This document shows, piece after piece, positions 23,761-32,426 of a DNA stretch of 64,000 nucleotides; position 1 is the stretch's first letter, and each line of letters starts with the position of its first letter. Under the pieces are notes generated by a model that did no database searches, had not been told where the DNA came from, and saw only the letters and a program-made list of their open reading frames with translations. Both the position numbers and the translations under genes were made by a program. The DNA lies in contig JAJYYA010000003.1 of the NCBI GenBank assembly GCA_021801345.1, forward strand, positions 1 to 64,000. Reading direction: 5' to 3'. This DNA is from Nitrospirota bacterium. GTDB taxonomy: Bacteria; Nitrospirota; Leptospirillia; Leptospirillales; Leptospirillaceae.

Positions 23761-24789
23761 ATGAAAGCCTCAGCGGGATTTTTCTTACGGCTCTTTTTCC
23801 CCCTCCTTTCGCTTTCGTGGATTCTTGTTTTTTCTCCTGTCCGGGCCAACGCCCTTTCGCTCGAAGGAAACGGAGGTTGGGTGGACGGGAAGGGAACGGT
23901 CTCTCCCCCTGTCCTTTCCGGAAAGGTCGTGCTTTACGACTTCTGGGACTACACCTGTATCAACTGTCTCCGGACTCTTCCCCACCTGGAGAGGCTATAT
24001 CAAAAGTATCACGACAAAGGTCTCGAGATCGTCGGAATTCATTCCCCCGAGTTTGACTTTGCCGCAAAACCCGAACGGGTCGAAAAGGCCATCGCCCTGT
24101 ACCACGTGAACTTTCCCGTCGTCCTTGACCGCAACCAGATCCTTTGGAACCGTTTTCGAAACCACTACTGGCCTTCGGACTATCTGTACGCCCAGGATGA
24201 GACACTTCTCTATCACTCTATCGGGGAAGGAGACTATGAGGAACTTGAGAGCCACATTGTCGCCGCTCTTCACCTCACTTCTGCGGCCTCTTCCTCTTCC
24301 TCTTCCGCCGATTTTCCGGAGAATCTGACCCCTGAGCTTTATGCCGGAACCGACCGGGGCCATCTCGGAAACCCAGGTGGTTATCGCTCTGAAAATTCCT
24401 ATTATTTAGGCCATACACAAACAGAAAACTCTATTATACTTAGTGGTTTATGGTCATCAAAAAAGGATCACGTTTTGTCGGGAATAAAGAGCCAACGCTC
24501 TTATCCCCGGATGACCGTCTATTACCAGGGAACAGGGGTTAATGCCGTCATGAGACAGCCTGCCGGTCATTCTCGGGGAACGGTTCTCGTGACCATCGAC
24601 GGACACCCTCTTCCCCGTCTGCAGGCCGGAGCGGATGCACGGATCGAAAATGATGGGTCGGCAACGGTCGCAGTCTCCGGATCCCGGATGTACTCTTTGG
24701 TCACCGGGCAACCTTTCGGTCCTCACCGCCTCGACCTCGTCTTTTTCTCTCCTGGAACTTCTCTTTACACACTTACCTTCAACCCCTGA
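23761..24789 (+). CDS. Exported thioredoxin-like protein with DipZ-type C-terminal domain
   Basis: A 342-residue secreted protein. The signal peptide is about residues 1-30, ending SPVRANA. A TlpA/redoxin domain (about 45-180) has the active site WDYTCINCLRTLP. A Ser-rich linker follows, then a C-terminal beta domain (about 200-342) resembling that of DipZ and NHL-type thiol-disulfide proteins: SENSYYLGHTQTEN, ALSGLW-like IILSGLWSS, and GSRMYSLV near the end. It is likely to act on periplasmic disulfides or cytochrome maturation. The DipZ membrane (CcdA) domain is absent. A terminator separates it from the upstream operon. Confidence 0.85.
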   Translation: MKASAGFFLRLFFPLLSLSWILVFSPVRANALSLEGNGGWVDGKGTVSPPVLSGKVVLYDFWDYTCINCLRTLPHLERLYQKYHDKGLEIVGIHSPEFDFAAKPERVEKAIALYHVNFPVVLDRNQILWNRFRNHYWPSDYLYAQDETLLYHSIGEGDYEELESHIVAALHLTSAASSSSSSADFPENLTPELYAGTDRGHLGNPGGYRSENSYYLGHTQTENSIILSGLWSSKKDHVLSGIKSQRSYPRMTVYYQGTGVNAVMRQPAGHSRGTVLVTIDGHPLPRLQAGADARIENDGSATVAVSGSRMYSLVTGQPFGPHRLDLVFFSPGTSLYTLTFNP

Positions 24790-24796
24790 GGTCGCC

Positions 24797-25675
24797 ATCT
24801 CTTCTCCTTCCTCTCCCCCGACCTATCTATCCGTCTCCTTATCCTGCGAGGCATCGGACCTTTCCCGAATTCTTGAATGGCTTTCCGGGAGGCTCTCTTC
24901 GAGCGTCCTTGTGGAGGAAGGCGATCCCTGCCGTCTCGTATTCGTCCCCCCGGACCCCACCTCGACCGAATGGCTTCTGATCGAGAGCGCCCTTGTTTCC
25001 TTGGGAGCGGTTGAGATTCATATCGAGACCACATTGCAGGAAAACTGGCAAGAGATTTGGAAGGAGCAGGGGTTTAAACGATTTTCCGTGGGAAGGCTTT
25101 CTGTCGTCCCGGCATGGGACGACACCGCCGAAGAACCCGGCGGCCCTGAAATCCGGATCGACCCGCACATGGCCTTCGGAACCGGTCTTCACGAAACGAC
25201 CTTTCGCTGTCTTGAGCTCCTCGTCGGGATTTTGGAGGGCTTTTCCGGCCCCGCTCCGGCAATTCTCGACTTCGGTTCCGGTACGGGGATCCTGGGGATT
25301 GCGGCCTTGAAGCTCTCCGAAAAGGCGACGCTTGTTGCGGTGGACAACGACCCTTATGCGGTCGAGGCCACGCGGGAAAATCTTCTTGCCAACGGGATGG
25401 AACACCGATCCATGGTCTTCTTGTCCCTTGAGGACTGGGAGGCCGAATATACGCCAGCGCCCTTCACGATTATCGTGGCCAATGTGACCGGAGGGGTCAT
25501 TGCCTCCCAGGCAGGATTGCTCTTCGACCGACTCGTGCCGGGGGGAAGGATGATATGTTCGGGGAGTTCGCGGGAGGAGACGGCGCGGACCGAAGAGGCT
25601 CTAAGAAAGCTTCCGGCCACCCTTCGGACCCTTCCCGGCGAACGCTACGATACGTTCCTTCTGGAAAAGGCCTAA
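24797..25675 (+). CDS. prmA: Ribosomal protein L11 methyltransferase
   Basis: A SAM-dependent enzyme that trimethylates ribosomal protein L11. The motifs present are ENWQEIWKEQGFKRF, IDPHMAFGTGLHETT, the SAM loop LDFGSGTGILGIAALKL and IVANVTGGVI (family NI/NVxA-type). The N-terminal domain starts near TYLSVSL. No ATG, GTG or TTG lies in frame between the end of the previous gene and this domain. The nearest in-frame ATG codons (24635-24653) are deep inside the upstream gene. GAGG at 24788-24791 sits five bases before an ATC at 24797, which is used here as a tentative start. The stop is 17 bases before pyrF. Confidence 0.85.
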   Translation: MSSPSSPPTYLSVSLSCEASDLSRILEWLSGRLSSSVLVEEGDPCRLVFVPPDPTSTEWLLIESALVSLGAVEIHIETTLQENWQEIWKEQGFKRFSVGRLSVVPAWDDTAEEPGGPEIRIDPHMAFGTGLHETTFRCLELLVGILEGFSGPAPAILDFGSGTGILGIAALKLSEKATLVAVDNDPYAVEATRENLLANGMEHRSMVFLSLEDWEAEYTPAPFTIIVANVTGGVIASQAGLLFDRLVPGGRMICSGSSREETARTEEALRKLPATLRTLPGERYDTFLLEKA

Positions 25676-25692
25676 GGAGAGGAGAGGAGAGC

Positions 25693-26439
25693 GTGGGAGA
25701 GATAAGAAGCCGTCTTCATCTAAAAAACCCGCTGTGTCTGGCCCTCGACCTGGCGGACAGGGATCGGGGCCTTGCGATTCTGGCCTTAGTCGGTCCCCAC
25801 GTCGGCATGGTCAAATGCGGCTCCGTTCCCTTTCTTTCATGGGGAAGAGAGTTTCTCTCCGCTGCCGAAGAGGCGGGAGTCCCAGTCTTTCTCGATCTCA
25901 AATGGCATGATATTCCCAACACGGTCTTCGAGGTTCTCTCAAGTCTGCCTTCGCCCGCAATCCGGATGGTCACCCTTCATGCACAAGGGGGAGAGGGCAT
26001 GATTGCCTCGGCCCGCCAAGCCCTCAATGCCATGGGAGAGAACGCCCCAGCGTTGATTGCTGTGACCCTTCTGACCCATCTCACTCTCGACGAAGTGCAG
26101 AGACTCGGGTACAAAAGTCGTGAGGACGGGGTCTCCCGATTGGGGAAGATGGCGCTCTCCTCGGGTGCCGACGGTCTGGTCATGGCACCGGGAGAGCTTC
26201 GGCAGGCGAGAAATCTTTGGGGCCCGACACCCTTTCTCGTTACTCCCGGGATTCGCCCTTCGGGTCCGGCGGGATCAAAGGACGACCAGGCCAATGCCAA
26301 AACTCCCCGAGAAGCCTTAGAGGACGGCTCCGACCTCCTCGTGGTCGGCCGGCCCCTTCTTTCAGCCCACGATCCTCTCGAAGCCACGATGACACTCCTC
26401 GCGGAGATCGGCGCGGCTCCTTCTCCTCACCGGGGATAG
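25693..26439 (+). CDS. pyrF: Orotidine 5'-phosphate decarboxylase
   Basis: The last step of UMP synthesis: decarboxylation of OMP. Recognised by LALDLADRD at the start of the barrel, VKCGSVPF, the catalytic segment FLDLKWHDIPNTV (DxKxxDIPNT), the VTLHAQGG strand, TPGIRPSG and VVGRPLL phosphate-binding loops. It is 248 residues, the normal length for the short bacterial class. The start is GTG 25693 with GGAGAGGAG upstream. It ends 13 bases from the convergent def gene. Confidence 0.95.
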   Translation: MGEIRSRLHLKNPLCLALDLADRDRGLAILALVGPHVGMVKCGSVPFLSWGREFLSAAEEAGVPVFLDLKWHDIPNTVFEVLSSLPSPAIRMVTLHAQGGEGMIASARQALNAMGENAPALIAVTLLTHLTLDEVQRLGYKSREDGVSRLGKMALSSGADGLVMAPGELRQARNLWGPTPFLVTPGIRPSGPAGSKDDQANAKTPREALEDGSDLLVVGRPLLSAHDPLEATMTLLAEIGAAPSPHRG

Positions 26440-26452
26440 AGCTCAACCTGGA

Positions 26453-27007
26453 TCAGACCTCCTCGACCTCATCCTCTTCCTTGACCCAATATCGCCGAAA
26501 TTCTCCAAGGTGCGTCAAGGTCGACATGTCTTTCATCCGGTCGACGAAAAGATGCCCCCTCAAATGATCGATTTCATGCTGGAGCACCACCGCGGGAAAC
26601 TCCTCCCAGTCCAGGATGACCGGCTCTCCATTTCGGTCGAGAGCCTCAAGCTTGACGGCGCGGGAGCGGGGGACTCGTCCTCGGAGATTGTCGAGGGAGA
26701 GGCACCCCTCCCAACCGGTGCGCAACTCTTTGGACATATACTTGAAGACCGGGTTGATCAGTACCAGCAGGGGCATTCCCGGTCCCTCCTCGGACCGCGC
26801 ATCGTCCAGGCTTTCAATGACGACAACCTGCTTTGAGACATGAACCTGCGGTGCCGCGAGTCCCAGTCCGTCCTCGTCTCTCATCGTCTCGATCATGTCG
26901 TCTAGAAATCGCTGAAAGTCCGGGGTGCTGATCTCCTCTTTCGTGACCGGCTCGGAGATCTTTCGGAGAACCGGATTTCCCATCTTTGCAATTTTAAGAA
27001 GAGCCAT
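26453..27007 (-). CDS. def: Peptide deformylase
   Basis: A metalloenzyme that removes the formyl group from nascent N-terminal methionine. The three family motifs are present: GLGLAAPQV, EGCLSLDNLRG (the usual EGCLS with Cys ligand) and QHEIDHLRGHLF with the HExxH zinc site. It is 184 residues. It is the last gene of the minus-strand cobalamin operon: its ATG overlaps the cobO stop by one base. No functional link with cobalamin synthesis is evident beyond co-transcription. Confidence 0.95.
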   Translation of the reverse strand: MALLKIAKMGNPVLRKISEPVTKEEISTPDFQRFLDDMIETMRDEDGLGLAAPQVHVSKQVVVIESLDDARSEEGPGMPLLVLINPVFKYMSKELRTGWEGCLSLDNLRGRVPRSRAVKLEALDRNGEPVILDWEEFPAVVLQHEIDHLRGHLFVDRMKDMSTLTHLGEFRRYWVKEEDEVEEV

Positions 27008-27546
27008 TAAAAGTCGACCCCTTTCCTGGCGAGTATTCCCTTGTCAAAGGGATGCTTGATCATCTTCATCTCCGTGACGAGATCGGCACGGTCCACGATG
27101 GCCTCCGGGGCGTTTCTTCCGGTCAGGACGGCATGCTGGAATTCAGGACGCTCGTCGAGCCAGGCCAAAACCTGGGGAACATCGATATAATTGTATCGAA
27201 GAGCAATATTGATTTCATCGAGAACGACCAGATCGTACCCCCCAGAGAGGGATTCTTTGCGGGCATAGTCGAAGGCCTGCTGGGCTACGGCCCGGTCTCT
27301 GGCGGCATCCTTCGTCTCCCAGGTAAACCCCTCCCCCAATGGAACGATCGTTACAAGTCCCTCAGGAGAACAAGCAGCAGCCTCGCGTTCCCCGGAATGC
27401 ATCCGCCCTTTCATGAACTGGACCATGAGGCTTTTCAATCCGTAGCCCGAGGCCCGGTAAAGAAGTCCGAGGGCCGCCGTCGTCTTGCCCTTTCCGTCTC
27501 CGGTGTAGACGATGACCAGCCCCTTTTCTTTCTCTTCCCCACTCAT
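27007..27546 (-). CDS. cobO: Cob(I)alamin adenosyltransferase, CobA/CobO type
   Basis: Transfers the adenosyl group from ATP to cobalt in corrinoids. The P-loop reads VYTGDGKGKTTAALGLLYRA, followed by MVQFMKG, DLVVLDEINIALRY and TGRNAPEAIVDRADLVTEM, all characteristic of the CobA/CobO/BtuR family. It is 179 residues. It overlaps cbiH by four bases (ATGA) and touches def downstream. Confidence 0.95.
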   Translation of the reverse strand: MSGEEKEKGLVIVYTGDGKGKTTAALGLLYRASGYGLKSLMVQFMKGRMHSGEREAAACSPEGLVTIVPLGEGFTWETKDAARDRAVAQQAFDYARKESLSGGYDLVVLDEINIALRYNYIDVPQVLAWLDERPEFQHAVLTGRNAPEAIVDRADLVTEMKMIKHPFDKGILARKGVDF

Positions 27547-28379
27547 TCCGGACGCCCTCCCCCTCCTTTGGCGATCCGGGCTCCGGTCTCAAGATCGTAC
27601 TTGTTCCGATATCCTCTCGGGGTCACCATCCGGCCGGCAAGAAGTCGCGTCTGCGAGTTCCCCACGAGAATCGTCGTCAGCATGCCGATCGGGTGCTCAA
27701 GCATCTGATCGAGCGTTGTGATGACCACCGTCTCTCCGTCGCGCATGGCACTTTTTACGATTCCGACCGGCGTCTCCTTGGGGCGATTGGCCAGAAGAAT
27801 CTCTCTCGCCTCCTCCACCTGACGGACGCGCTTTGAAGAGCGCGGGTTGTAGAGAGCGACCACAAAGTCCGCCGAGGCCGCTGCTACGAGCCGTTTTCTG
27901 ATCACCTCCCAGGGAGTGAGGAGGTCGGAGAGACTGATCGAGGCAAAATCATGCATGAGAGGAGCTCCGAGAAGGGACGCACAGGCCGACAGGGCGGTGA
28001 TTCCCGGGAGAACCCGCACCTCGATCTCGCTCCCCGTCCACCCTTTTTCGCCGAGTACCTCGAAGGCGAGTCCGGCCATCCCATAAATACCCACGTCCCC
28101 ACTGCTTACGAGAGCGACTTCGTGTCCCTGATAGGCCAGTTCTACCGCCTGTGTCGCCCGGTCGATCTCCTCGGTCATCCCGGTCTCCACGACCGTTTTC
28201 CCGTTTACGAGGTGGCGGACGAGATCGATGTAGGTTCGATAGCCGATGACGACATCTGAGCGTTCGATCGCTTTTTTGGCAACCGGGGTCAGATGCTCCT
28301 CCGCTCCTGGTCCGAAGCCCACCAGATTGAGGGTTCCACCCTTTTCATGTGAAGGTCCTGTCAGATAGGATTTTGTCAT
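27543..28379 (-). CDS. cbiH: Cobalt-factor III / precorrin-3B C17-methyltransferase
   Basis: A SAM-dependent tetrapyrrole methylase that performs ring contraction and C17 methylation. Family marks are LNLVGFGPGAEEHLTP, VIGYRTYIDLV, VALVSSGDVGIYGMAG and VRVLPGITALSACASLLGAPLMHDF, then a YNPRSSKR segment. The neighbouring cbiG and cbiD imply the anaerobic, cobalt-early route, hence CbiH rather than CobJ. ATG 28379 is chosen, though the AAAGGAG upstream is about 14 bases away, which is long. It sits between cbiG and cobO in the operon. Confidence 0.92.
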   Translation of the reverse strand: MTKSYLTGPSHEKGGTLNLVGFGPGAEEHLTPVAKKAIERSDVVIGYRTYIDLVRHLVNGKTVVETGMTEEIDRATQAVELAYQGHEVALVSSGDVGIYGMAGLAFEVLGEKGWTGSEIEVRVLPGITALSACASLLGAPLMHDFASISLSDLLTPWEVIRKRLVAAASADFVVALYNPRSSKRVRQVEEAREILLANRPKETPVGIVKSAMRDGETVVITTLDQMLEHPIGMLTTILVGNSQTRLLAGRMVTPRGYRNKYDLETGARIAKGGGGRPE

Positions 28380-28399
28380 TTTTGTATTCGTTCGCTCCT

Positions 28400-29572
28400 T
28401 TATGCGTTTTTTCCGGAAGGGGCTCCCGACATCTCCGGAAGCCATCTCGATATGGCTATGGTCGCCTCTTTCGATTTGACCTTTTCGATTACAAGCCTCG
28501 CCGCTCCCGGCCAGGGAGGGGGAGACATGGCAAGAGCCAGGAGGGAAGCCGGCTCCGCCACGGAGGGTGTTCCGACGTATTGCATGACCACCCCGGAGGG
28601 ATTGGGGACGCTGACCTCCCCCAACTGCTCCCGGGAAAAGAAAAAAAGAGGAACCCCCAGGCGGGAGGCAAGGCCGACAACTCCCTCTTCGTCGCGCTTT
28701 AAGTCGATCGATCCGAAGGCCCGGATCGCTCCCACATGCCAGCCCTTCTCCTCGAGAATCTCCATCAGAAGTTTTTCAATCTCATATACGCTTGTTCCCC
28801 TGTTGCAACCGAGTCCCACACCAAAGACCCGCGGAATGATCTGGACGGTCTCAACCCCCGGCCCGAGCGCGGGAAGTGAGGACATCACGCTGATATAGAC
28901 CCCGGCCCGAAGTAAAGGAAGAGGGTCCGGAAGAGTCGTTTCCATCAGTATGTTTGGTTTTCTCGGACCCGCAAGGGAGGGAACAGGGAACCCCTCAGAG
29001 TTCAGGAACAGGACGGGATCTCCATCGACAATGGCGGAGCTGACACGCTTGAGATTGTCGAGGGGAGTCAGGAGCCCTCCAATTTCCTGGGCGATGATGT
29101 CGGGAGCCACTGTTTTCGAGACATCGGTTCCTGTGGTCACCACCGGGGTGGCCCCAATCGTCCTGGCAATCTCCTCTGTAAGGCTGTTCGCCCCTCCGCT
29201 ATGCCCCGAAAGGACGCTGATGAGAAATCGTCCCTGAACGTCACCTACGATGACGGCAGGATCGCGCGTTTTGTCCTCGGCGAGACGCGCGATCGAACGG
29301 ACCACGATTCCGAGCGCCATGATGAGGATGATCCCATCGTAGGCGGCAAACAGCTCCGGAAGGAGGTTTTTGATAACGCCATCGAAGGGTTTGGCCGTCG
29401 CTTTCAGGTCTTCAGGTATATTCGTTTGATACCGTTCCGATACGAACAGATCCGCCCCGTGCGCTTTCGCAATCCGTGCCGCAACAAGAAGCCCCGGCCT
29501 GGTGATTGTTGCCACAGCCAGCCGCTTCGATCCCCCCTCAATGGTGTGGTTCTGCGTTGTCTCCTCTTTCAT
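28400..29572 (-). CDS. cbiG: Cobalt-precorrin-5A hydrolase
   Basis: Opens the delta-lactone of cobalt-precorrin-5A and releases acetaldehyde in the anaerobic pathway. The N-terminal domain has IILIMALGIVVRSIARL, DPAVIVGDVQGRFLISVLSGHSGGANSLTEEIA and PVVTTGTDVS. The C-terminal domain has VFGVGLGCNRGTSVYEIEKLL and IDLKRDEEGVVGLASRLG, both typical. It is 390 residues. ATG 29572 overlaps the cbiT stop as TGATG, with GGAGG just upstream. Confidence 0.95.
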   Translation of the reverse strand: MKEETTQNHTIEGGSKRLAVATITRPGLLVAARIAKAHGADLFVSERYQTNIPEDLKATAKPFDGVIKNLLPELFAAYDGIILIMALGIVVRSIARLAEDKTRDPAVIVGDVQGRFLISVLSGHSGGANSLTEEIARTIGATPVVTTGTDVSKTVAPDIIAQEIGGLLTPLDNLKRVSSAIVDGDPVLFLNSEGFPVPSLAGPRKPNILMETTLPDPLPLLRAGVYISVMSSLPALGPGVETVQIIPRVFGVGLGCNRGTSVYEIEKLLMEILEEKGWHVGAIRAFGSIDLKRDEEGVVGLASRLGVPLFFFSREQLGEVSVPNPSGVVMQYVGTPSVAEPASLLALAMSPPPWPGAARLVIEKVKSKEATIAISRWLPEMSGAPSGKNA

Positions 29573-30174
29573 CAGGCCTCCTCTTCTCGAAAGAGGGAGA
29601 GGATCATGACAGGATTCTGGGCCTCGATCCGCATGAGGCCGACGATCGGCACCCCCCTGCCAACCTGCACGTGGAGAAGGTCCGGAGTCATCTTTTGTTT
29701 TTTTGCCCACTCGAGGGCCTCAGCCAGATTTTCGATCGTCGCAAAGTTTGCGACGATTCCCGGGTTATTTCCCTTTTCCTGACAGTAGTCAAGCAGACTC
29801 GTCATCCTTCCCCCCGATCCTCCAACAAAGATCCTGTCGGGGGCCGGCGCCTCATTGAGTGCCTCCGGCGCCTTTCCGAGGATAGGCGTGATTCTTCCCG
29901 AAAGACCGAAGGTCTCGATGTTTTTGAGAAGGCATTCATAGTCAGCCGGATCCTTTTCTACCGCCACGACCTTAAGGTCGGGAAAGAGTCGTGCAGCCTC
30001 AATTCCGACCGATCCTGATCCCGCCCCGATATCCCAGAGAGTCTGTCCTGGCCTCAAATCGAGTTTCATTAGCGAAAGAACGCGTATCTCTGTTTTCGTG
30101 ATCAAACCCTTTCGCGGGACGGTGAACTCAAAAGCCTCTTCCGCCAATCCAAAGAATTTTTCTTTTCTTTTCAT
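29572..30174 (-). CDS. cbiT: Cobalt-precorrin-6B/8W C15-methyltransferase (decarboxylating) subunit
   Basis: A SAM-dependent methyltransferase that methylates C15 and decarboxylates the C12 side chain, working with CbiE. Marks are the N-terminal GLITKTEIRVLSLMKLDL, the SAM loop LWDIGAGSGSVGIEAA, VVAVEKDPADYECLLKNIE and RIFVGGSGG. It is 200 residues. It is coupled to cbiG downstream by a one-base overlap. A 270-base gap separates it from cbiE upstream, where a fused CobL-like protein would be continuous in some genomes. Confidence 0.94.
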   Translation of the reverse strand: MKRKEKFFGLAEEAFEFTVPRKGLITKTEIRVLSLMKLDLRPGQTLWDIGAGSGSVGIEAARLFPDLKVVAVEKDPADYECLLKNIETFGLSGRITPILGKAPEALNEAPAPDRIFVGGSGGRMTSLLDYCQEKGNNPGIVANFATIENLAEALEWAKKQKMTPDLLHVQVGRGVPIVGLMRIEAQNPVMILSLFREEEA

Positions 30175-30232
30175 ATTTTGCGCGCATTCAAAGCCCCGCC
30201 CTTCATGGCGTGGAGGAATGCCCTCTCCTTTT

Positions 30233-30451
30233 TCATTTAGCGGACGGTTTCTTCCGTGCCCTCTCGGTTGTCTCCTCCCCGCCTTCCGGGGCCCAAGTCT
30301 CTCGGAAGCCTTCCGAGGAGGGATTCTTCCCTATAGGAAACGATGTCCGCTCGCGGGCTTTGTCTCCCCAGCCTGAGTTATCAACCCTGCCCTGCTTTTT
30401 GGGTGTCGGTGAACTGATCGGCCCCATGGCAGTGGGCATCAAGATTTTCAA
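30233..30451 (-). CDS. Possible small protein in the cobalamin operon
   Basis: A 72-residue frame starting at TTG 30451 (overlapping the cbiE stop) or ATG four codons later. GGGAGG lies just before the TTG. Its composition is hydrophilic and Lys/Glu/Gly-rich (for example TERARKKPSAK at the end), with no cysteine and no hydrophobic core. It may be spurious. It is reported because it fills the only sizable gap in an otherwise tightly packed operon. The family is unknown. No cobalamin riboswitch could be built from this gap. Confidence 0.3.
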   Translation of the reverse strand: MKILMPTAMGPISSPTPKKQGRVDNSGWGDKARERTSFPIGKNPSSEGFRETWAPEGGEETTERARKKPSAK

Positions 30452-31140
30452 GATCCTCCCGGTTGCCGAGGGGTGATTCTCCCCACCCTTTCTTCTATCG
30501 TCATCACCACCATGTTGAGTGCCTTGACATCATCGGGCAGTCTATTGATCCCTTCCACAGCCTCAAAATGCCTGACTCGCTCTCCCGCCATTCCTATTTC
30601 TTCGAGAATGGACATCTTTCTGATCGCAAATCCCTTTTCCAGAACGAGAGAACATACCTCCCGAACCCCCGAGATCCCCCCTGTATAGAAGGCCCATCGC
30701 CCCGGATGAAGCTTCGGGCTCTCCTTCTTGCTGTGGAGACTTCCGACACTGACCTTGTCCCAAGGTTCTCCCAGCAAGGCAAAGGATCTCTGGACGAGGG
30801 TCGTAGCCGGATGAACCCTAAAGCTTCCCGCCGGAAGGGCCGCGGCGATCGGTCCTCCGATTCCATAGTAAAGGGGGTCGCCTGTCGCCAGAACGAGGGC
30901 TTTTTTGTCCCCGTTTTCCTCTTTGATAAATCGGAGGAGTCTTGCGACCACATCCGGGATATTGGCTGTCACTGCCAGACTCTCGACCTCATCCGGCAGA
31001 ACCCCCCGGAGGGACTCTAAATGTCTTTTTCCTCCGATCACGAGTGCTGTCTTGGGAAGGTATTCACACAGTGGCGCGCGACCTGGGTCGATCCCTTCCG
31101 GCTCGACACCGACAATATGGACGAAGGGTTTTCCTGTCAT
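30448..31140 (-). CDS. cbiE: Cobalt-precorrin-7 C5-methyltransferase
   Basis: A tetrapyrrole methylase that adds the C5 methyl group. Recognised by VHIVGVEPEG, LVIGGKRHLESL, ALVLATGDPLYYGIGG, FRVHPATTLVQRSFALLGEPWDKVSVGSLH and the C-terminal EAVEGINRLPD region. It is 230 residues. Its start overlaps the end of cbiD by four bases. Together with cbiT it replaces the fused CobL of the aerobic pathway. Confidence 0.93.
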   Translation of the reverse strand: MTGKPFVHIVGVEPEGIDPGRAPLCEYLPKTALVIGGKRHLESLRGVLPDEVESLAVTANIPDVVARLLRFIKEENGDKKALVLATGDPLYYGIGGPIAAALPAGSFRVHPATTLVQRSFALLGEPWDKVSVGSLHSKKESPKLHPGRWAFYTGGISGVREVCSLVLEKGFAIRKMSILEEIGMAGERVRHFEAVEGINRLPDDVKALNMVVMTIEERVGRITPRQPGGS

Positions 31141-32243
31141 CCTTTATTCTGCTTTCTCGTGGCTTTTCCCACCAATTCTCCGGTGAAGTTCGTCAGAAGG
31201 ACCTCAATTCTTTCCGGACGGGGAGAGAGTCTCTCCAGATGCGAGAGAATCTTTTGGCATACCAGTGAAAAAAACTCTTTGTTTCCGGATTTTTCTATAA
31301 TTTCACCGACATGTCTTGCGGTATTCGCCTGCGCAATTTCATGGCATGTCGTTTCGTCGGACCCCGTCTCCCGGGCTAACTCCGAAAGAAATCCCAGGTC
31401 TACCTGAGATCCCGCCGCATGGGTCTGAGTCACCCCTTTGGCAAGCTTCGAAAACTTTCCGAGAAATCCTGCCATCACAACTTTCTCAATCTTTTTCTTT
31501 CCCGCCTCTTTTACCGAAAATCCCGTAAAATCGCCGATCTGGACGAAGGCTTCCGGGGGAAGTTCTGGGTAAAGCTTCATGGAAAAGGCTTCGCTTTGTC
31601 CCCCCGTTGTGAAGACAACCGTTCCAATACCCCTCGCCTTCGCAACGTCGATCGCCTGGGAGATACTCGCCCTGTATGCGGCGGTACTGAAGGGAACGAC
31701 GATTCCCTTTGTTCCCAGAATCGAAAGCCCTCCGACAATCCCCAGCCTTTCATTTAACGTCTGCTTCGCTCTCTCCACTCCGTCCGGGATTGAAATTCGG
31801 ATTGAAGCCCCCAGATTTTTCTTATTAAAACGCTTTTCAAGATCTTCTTTTACCTGAAAAAACTCTTTCTCCATGGATTTCCTGGGAACGGGATTGATCG
31901 CCGGCTCACCCACAGAAAGAGAGAGGCCTGGCTTTGTGATCGTCCCGATCCCTCTTCCTGCAAAGAATTCGACGCCTCCCGTCTCCTTCAGGACGACTTC
32001 GACTTCGATCTCCGCCCCATGGGTACAGTCCGGGTCATCTCCTCCGTCCTTGATGATCGAACAGGAGGCCTTCGGCTCCCACTCCATGGAATGGGCCAAT
32101 GTCCGATGGATCACGAATGAGGCCATCCTTCCGTTCGGGAGAGTGATTTTGACACTCTCTCCAAACGACCCATTTTTCAGTGAATCAAGGCATGCCCTGA
32201 CTCCCGCCTGGGCACAGGCTCCTGTCGTAAAGCCCGTCCGCAA
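31137..32243 (-). CDS. cbiD: Cobalt-precorrin-5B C1-methyltransferase
   Basis: Methylates C1 of the corrin ring in the anaerobic cobalamin pathway. The start RTGFTTGACAQAGVRACLDSL is diagnostic for CbiD. Other marks are DGGDDPDCTHGAEIEVEV, GGLSILGTKGIVVPFSTAAYRASI and FTTGGQSEAFS. It is 368 residues. The start is TTG 32243 with GGGAG six bases upstream. It is the first gene of the minus-strand cobalamin operon, divergent from the rplI promoter. No B12 riboswitch is visible ahead of it. Confidence 0.94.
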   Translation of the reverse strand: MRTGFTTGACAQAGVRACLDSLKNGSFGESVKITLPNGRMASFVIHRTLAHSMEWEPKASCSIIKDGGDDPDCTHGAEIEVEVVLKETGGVEFFAGRGIGTITKPGLSLSVGEPAINPVPRKSMEKEFFQVKEDLEKRFNKKNLGASIRISIPDGVERAKQTLNERLGIVGGLSILGTKGIVVPFSTAAYRASISQAIDVAKARGIGTVVFTTGGQSEAFSMKLYPELPPEAFVQIGDFTGFSVKEAGKKKIEKVVMAGFLGKFSKLAKGVTQTHAAGSQVDLGFLSELARETGSDETTCHEIAQANTARHVGEIIEKSGNKEFFSLVCQKILSHLERLSPRPERIEVLLTNFTGELVGKATRKQNKG

Positions 32244-32362
32244 TTGTCACTCCCGGAATGAGACCTCTGAAGTTTTGTCCTCTGAGTGTACCCTCCTTCT
32301 TTCCTTCTCTTCAACGAGGGGGAAAGGTTCTCGCTCTTTATTTTTCATTTACTCGAATTTCG

Positions 32363-32391
32363 TTGATTTAGACATTTTCCTCTGTTATATT
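32363..32391 (+). promoter_or_regulatory. Sigma-70-like promoter for rplI and the rpmH block
   Basis: TTGATT at 32363-32368 and TATATT at 32386-32391 are separated by exactly 17 bases, in an AT-rich gap 36 bases before rplI. Confidence 0.65.
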
Positions 32392-32426
32392 ATTCAAGTT
32401 TAACTCTTAAAAACTGTGGAGAAGCC

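Noticed and set aside
30240-30445. Possible cobalamin riboswitch in the cbi operon gap
   Set aside because: Only partial words resembling the GCCACTG and GAAGG boxes were found, in the wrong order, and the gap lies inside the operon rather than before cbiD.
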